A DNA stretch of 8,711 nt, taken from assembly GCA_013349725.1 (NCBI GenBank), contig DUZB01000339.1, forward strand, positions 1 to 8,711, read 5' to 3'. The translations under genes and the position numbers were made by a program. The notes below the pieces were generated by a model. That model made no database searches, was not told the origin of the DNA, and saw nothing but the letters and a program-made list of their open reading frames with translations. Of the stretch, positions 7,001 through 8,711 are shown piece by piece. The stretch's first letter is position 1, and each line of letters opens with the position of its first letter. The stretch comes from Deltaproteobacteria bacterium. GTDB taxonomy: Bacteria > Desulfobacterota > DSM-4660 > Desulfatiglandales > Desulfatiglandaceae.

Positions 7001-7323
7001 TTGCATATAAGAACCCTGTTTCCGAAAGGACCTTCCAGAAAAAACTCCGCGCTGAAATCAGGAATGAAAAAATCGGAACCCTTCAGTTTTTCCCCCGAAC
7101 TGAGTCGGATCCCTTTTCCGCGTATTCTGAGGGGATCAAGGGAATATTCCAGTTCCTCAATGGTGAGAGTGGCCCCGATGGAGCTGGAAACCACCTCCTC
7201 GACCCACGTTTTTATCAGGAGGGGGTGGGAGTAGGCGTACCAGATCAGACCCACTGAGACGGACACGAGGAGAAACAGGGCAGCACAGAAGGCCCAGAGG
7301 ATTTTTCGTTTCGTTTTCATCAT
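4075..7323 (-). CDS. ydbH: AsmA-like intermembrane lipid-transfer protein, YdbH type
   Basis: This 1082-aa protein has a short basic cytosolic tail, one membrane helix (about 8-30) and a large periplasmic region with almost no other hydrophobic segment. The start of the periplasmic part (LTIEELEYSLDPLRIRGKGI, 53-72) is the typical opening of AsmA-like proteins. The body is a long run of amphipathic beta strands, as expected for the hydrophobic-grooved 'taco' that conducts phospholipids. The C-terminal 80 residues (KIGIRATLEND, VFRINGTI, KRGFLSGVDVINQN, then basic KDMLKRIKRI) look like the conserved end of the family. It is larger than E. coli YdbH (879 aa) but smaller than TamB or YhdP (about 1260 aa). 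The YdbH call rests mostly on the following YnbE/YdbL-type gene in E. coli order. Two ATGs (7323 and 7320) are possible starts, both with a weak ribosome-binding site. The role in inner-to-outer membrane phospholipid transport is inferred. Confidence 0.72.
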   Translation of the reverse strand: MMKTKRKILWAFCAALFLLVSVSVGLIWYAYSHPLLIKTWVEEVVSSSIGATLTIEELEYSLDPLRIRGKGIRLSSGEKLKGSDFFIPDFSAEFFLEGPFGNRVLICKSIALKEFSGRLRANAAFLQGDDSLPISSSGGGILSRLISIFLFRDVKIQQMEIANGQMAYQAGDLEIRLDKIQSHLNADHAVELVCSIDGGWPAKNVKLAIPQISLKTDGLVSFGNSGTVCSLIFENGDFETPEGSLHGLDAKANLFYQHNLGKLAFSGLTIGFKKAVLKEGYTEKNVLSGFSLTSEGEIDLKNHTLRADPVELEMADLFQLKGKFHAGLGAPRRFQWEVSKGKVFPGRLLPLFAGKIAPFSATVSGPILLAGVVTGLEEDGKWGWDCALNSSFEENKVSLVQGENRFQGKLSGEAEVKGRYPHLKEAVRLQVREASFSGNGALLQSFDASVSFTGAYPLYRVDDFSARIPRADITSGKNVFALSKVAVKGKGGSVNVGVGAVSFPEIFFDSSLLKNIRISLKSGPDGTAMEITGEETGLFQSVRDLGWFSPGWTFEGRDRMEVKADLKKSGECSVVSQIVFPAVSFLSPNGDRAGEKISLKLELGGKTDLSFERVAFDTSISVEKGEVLWDRFYLALSDHPMKVHCEGLYESAGRNLRLSGSALNLQGILGVSVDGDIFKGGYGQGLDLRLTIPVTPVEPLFRHFVKEPFRMEKPGFAGLALDGEISADLRLKTDPVNQEVKGRILWRDGLLFSPDHGILLKEIDLSIPVWYRTRSMGRSSEQMEGNLHIGSFGIPFLPKQPLKIKLMAGPNRISVDAPTVLMVPGGEVLVPSIRAQNVFSPDLSLDTGISMDDLPMEPLLTGIWPHPIQGSISGMVEPIHLEKGHLSTGGAVIAQVFGGEIILSHAGASGLFGSAPVFKLNAMLKDLALLKLTSGTSFGEIEGVLNGSAENIEISNGQLQRFNLLLETTKEKGVSQKISVKAVDNIASLGGGQSPFVGVAGMFMSFFKEFPYEKIGIRATLENDVFRINGTIRDGEKEYLIKRGFLSGVDVINQNRDNVVSFKDMLKRIKRISASKGGPVIR

Positions 7324-7569
7324 GTTCCGGAAACCGGTATAAAATCACGGAAACAAAGCCAAAAATCTCCATGCGTTCTCCGCAATGGCCGTCGCCCGTC
7401 CACCCCAAGATCTTCAAGAACCTGGAAATACCCCCGAGGGCCAAAGGCCCGACCAACTTCACAAGACCTGGTAGTCGTGTTATCATCTGGAGGACTTTAT
7501 TGATGTCCCGGTGATCGTTGTAGCAATCCTGGAAAAGATTGAACATTTACCATTTGAGTTATGCAATCA
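7324..7569. other. Intergenic spacer upstream of the YdbH-like gene
   Basis: No gene is supported. On the minus strand an open frame begins at 7546 (MFNLFQDC...) and runs into the YdbH-like gene in another frame. Its first 60-70 codons include a plausible-looking stretch (INKVLQMITRLPGLVKLVGP), but it has no clear ribosome-binding site and its second half is a shadow of the YdbH-like gene. A hairpin GGGCC-AAA-GGCCC lies at 7438-7450 without a T-tract. An AT-rich stretch just before the YdbH-like start (near 7330-7365) could hold its promoter, but I see no good -35/-10 pair. Confidence 0.4.
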
Positions 7570-8383
7570 TCATACGTTGAAGGTGTAGGTTGCTTCCACC
7601 TCATTCCCTCTGCCCTGGAAAACAATCTCCTTGCACAGGGAACGAACAAGTTGCAGACCTCTTCCACCCATGGCGCCGGTTTCCGACAGAGACGCACTCT
7701 CCCGTTTGTAATCAAAACCCGGACCGCTATCCTCCACCCTGACCATAAACACGCTCTCATTTTGATGAGTGGTATGTTTAATTTCGATTCTGATGGCCAC
7801 GGTCTCAAGCGAGGCCAGGGCTTTTTCCCGTTCTGAAAAGTATTGCATCATCCCCTCTACGGTCTGCTTCAGACTCCCATCCATGCCAAGCACACCGTGA
7901 TCCAGAGCGTTGGTAAACAGCTCGGACATGATCAAAAAAAGATTCTCTTTGTGCTGAACAAGTCCGTCGTCCTGCATCAGGACATCCATGATCATGGGCA
8001 GGGGATCCACATCCCTGCGTTTATTGGGCGCCAATTCAACAACCATTTGCCAGTCACACTGATCGGACTCCCCACGAACACTGGATGTTCTGATGCAGGG
8101 AAGAACGGAAGCGTTCCCGTCACAGATGATTTCCACCATCGTGACATCATCTTTTCTGGATTGCCCTTCACAGAATGTATCAACGGCCGTCTTGACTTCT
8201 TCCAGAAGGAGACCTCCCCGGTCTTGGTTCAGGCATTCTTCAAGGCGCTCTTCACCAAACATTTCGCCATCCGGTCTTACTGCCTCGGTCACGCCGTCAA
8301 GAAGACACACAAACGATCTCCATCGGCAAGGCCCGTGACCTCGACCGTGCTTCCCAGCATATCATTATCCACGACACCCAAAT
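7570..8383 (-). pseudogene. 5'-truncated, frameshifted PP2C phosphatase-anti-sigma kinase (RsbU-RsbW-like)
   Basis: The intact frame (8310 to 7570, 246 codons) starts mid-domain: LLDGVTEAVRPDGEMFGEERL followed by KDDVTMVEI (53-61) is the C-terminal end of a SpoIIE/RsbU-type PP2C phosphatase, with metal-binding Asp5 and Asp54-55. After a linker comes an RsbW-like GHKL ATPase: N-box ELFTNALDHG (130-139), G1 box VEDSGPGF (192-199), G2 box GGRGLQLV (215-222). The preceding part of the phosphatase (LGVVDNDMLG...VTGLADGDRLCVF) lies one base out of frame at 8383-8301, so one base seems lost near 8298-8304. Everything before 'LGVV' (most of the phosphatase and any receiver domain) is absent and replaced by transposase sequence. 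Such fusions control partner-switching stress or biofilm pathways by acting on STAS-domain antagonists. No STAS gene follows here. The ATPase motifs remain intact, so decay is recent or the fragment is still expressed. Confidence 0.8.
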
Positions 8384-8385
8384 GA

Positions 8386-8643
8386 ATCAATGCGTACTTT
8401 TTTCTGTAATCTCCATCTGATCTCATCTTGCCTTTTACTGTCTTCACAATATGGCTGACAGCAGTGTGGCTTATACCAAACATGTCTCCTATTTCAATGT
8501 TCCTACTCAAACCGATCACTCATCTCTCCCAGTGCCTCAAGAAAAACCGTCCGATCCTGATCGTCGCAGAAAATATCCCGACCCTCGTTTCCCCGCGAAA
8601 GAACATGGTAATAAGCACCATCATACTTGATTCTCCCGGACAA
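8386..8643 (-). pseudogene. Internally deleted Y1 (REP-associated) transposase remnant
   Basis: On the minus strand, TTG at 8643 opens a frame matching the N-terminus of Y1_Tnp/REP-associated tyrosine transposases: GRIKYDGAYYHVLSRGNEGR, then DIF and VFLEALGEMSDRF, stopping with TAG at 8505-8503. The next frame over (from about 8513) continues with the family's C-terminal helix-turn-helix: IEIGDMFGISHTAVSHIVKT and VKGKMRSDGDYRKKYALIH. Some 150 or more residues between these ends, including the HUH motif and catalytic Tyr, are missing, with the junction near 8509-8520. The remnant then runs in frame into the phosphatase fragment at about 8384. It cannot be active. Family placement is from recognised motifs, not a search; the exact boundaries are approximate. 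Confidence 0.75.
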
Positions 8644-8711
8644 TATAATGTTTGAGCAAGCATACCACCATTCAATTCACAAATCAAGATGCGACCCCAT
8701 GATCCTTCCCA
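8644..8711. other. Window edge upstream of the transposase remnant
   Basis: One minus-strand frame is open from the window edge to about 8522, reading WEGSWGRILICELNGG and onward, overlapping the transposase remnant in another frame. I do not recognise it. It could be the 5' flank of the mobile element or a piece of the disrupted phosphatase gene. The missing phosphatase N-terminus, if it survives, would lie beyond this edge. Confidence 0.25.

Noticed and set aside
7438..7450. GGGCC-AAA-GGCCC hairpin as a terminator for the phosphatase-ATPase fragment
   Set aside because: The stem is only five base pairs and no T-run follows it on either strand.
7157..7546. 129-codon minus-strand frame overlapping the YdbH-like start
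   Set aside because: Half of it is a shifted frame of the YdbH-like gene; the unique first part has no clear ribosome-binding site or recognised family. Kept only as a comment in the spacer entry.
7843..8385. 180-codon plus-strand open frame opposite the phosphatase-ATPase fragment
   Set aside because: It is the antisense of recognisable PP2C/GHKL motifs, and its His-rich translation is the usual mirror of such genes.
1..8711. tRNA, rRNA or CRISPR array
   Set aside because: No cloverleaf-like sequence, conserved rRNA string or regularly spaced repeat array was seen on reading both strands.

Overview
The window looks like a chromosomal segment of an anaerobic Gram-negative bacterium, most likely a member of the Desulfobacterota (old Deltaproteobacteria). 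This is inferred from a two-membrane envelope system, a fused YnbE/YdbL-type lipoprotein of the sort I associate with that group, a DUF3795 cysteine-rich protein and many short intergenic repeats. The lineage was not tested by any search.

Layout: (a) 1-94, minus strand, the first 31 codons of an MFS-type transporter. (b) 95-507, a divergent intergenic region with a near-consensus sigma70 promoter (TTGACA-17-TATATT) serving (c) an exported two-domain rhodanese-like protein (508-1530, plus), which ends at a strong intrinsic terminator. (d) 1702-2118, a repeat-rich spacer with a ~257-nt imperfect palindrome that looks like a small non-autonomous element, plus a GC-rich tandem/inverted repeat. 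(e) Four minus-strand genes, read from right to left: a 1082-aa AsmA-like protein (YdbH type), a 179-aa lipoprotein, a DUF3795 protein and a LysE-family exporter. (f) 7324-7569, a spacer without a supported gene. (g) 7570-8643, a degenerate region: the C-terminal part of an RsbU-like PP2C phosphatase fused to an RsbW-like ATPase, with a frameshift, joined directly to an internally deleted Y1/REP-associated transposase.

The most interesting system is (e). In E. coli, YdbH (inner-membrane anchored, AsmA-like), YnbE (outer-membrane lipoprotein) and YdbL (periplasmic modulator) form an intermembrane lipid bridge and are encoded in the order ydbH-ynbE-ydbL. Here the order is kept, but ynbE and ydbL appear to be one polypeptide: lipobox, short beta-prone YnbE-like segment, linker, then a DUF1318/YdbL domain. 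Between the two halves lies what looks like a remnant YdbL signal peptide ending in a signal peptidase I-type site (VFA before EEA). This raises the possibility of one precursor being cut into a lipoprotein and a soluble periplasmic protein. The right-hand end records mobile-element damage to a partner-switching regulator.
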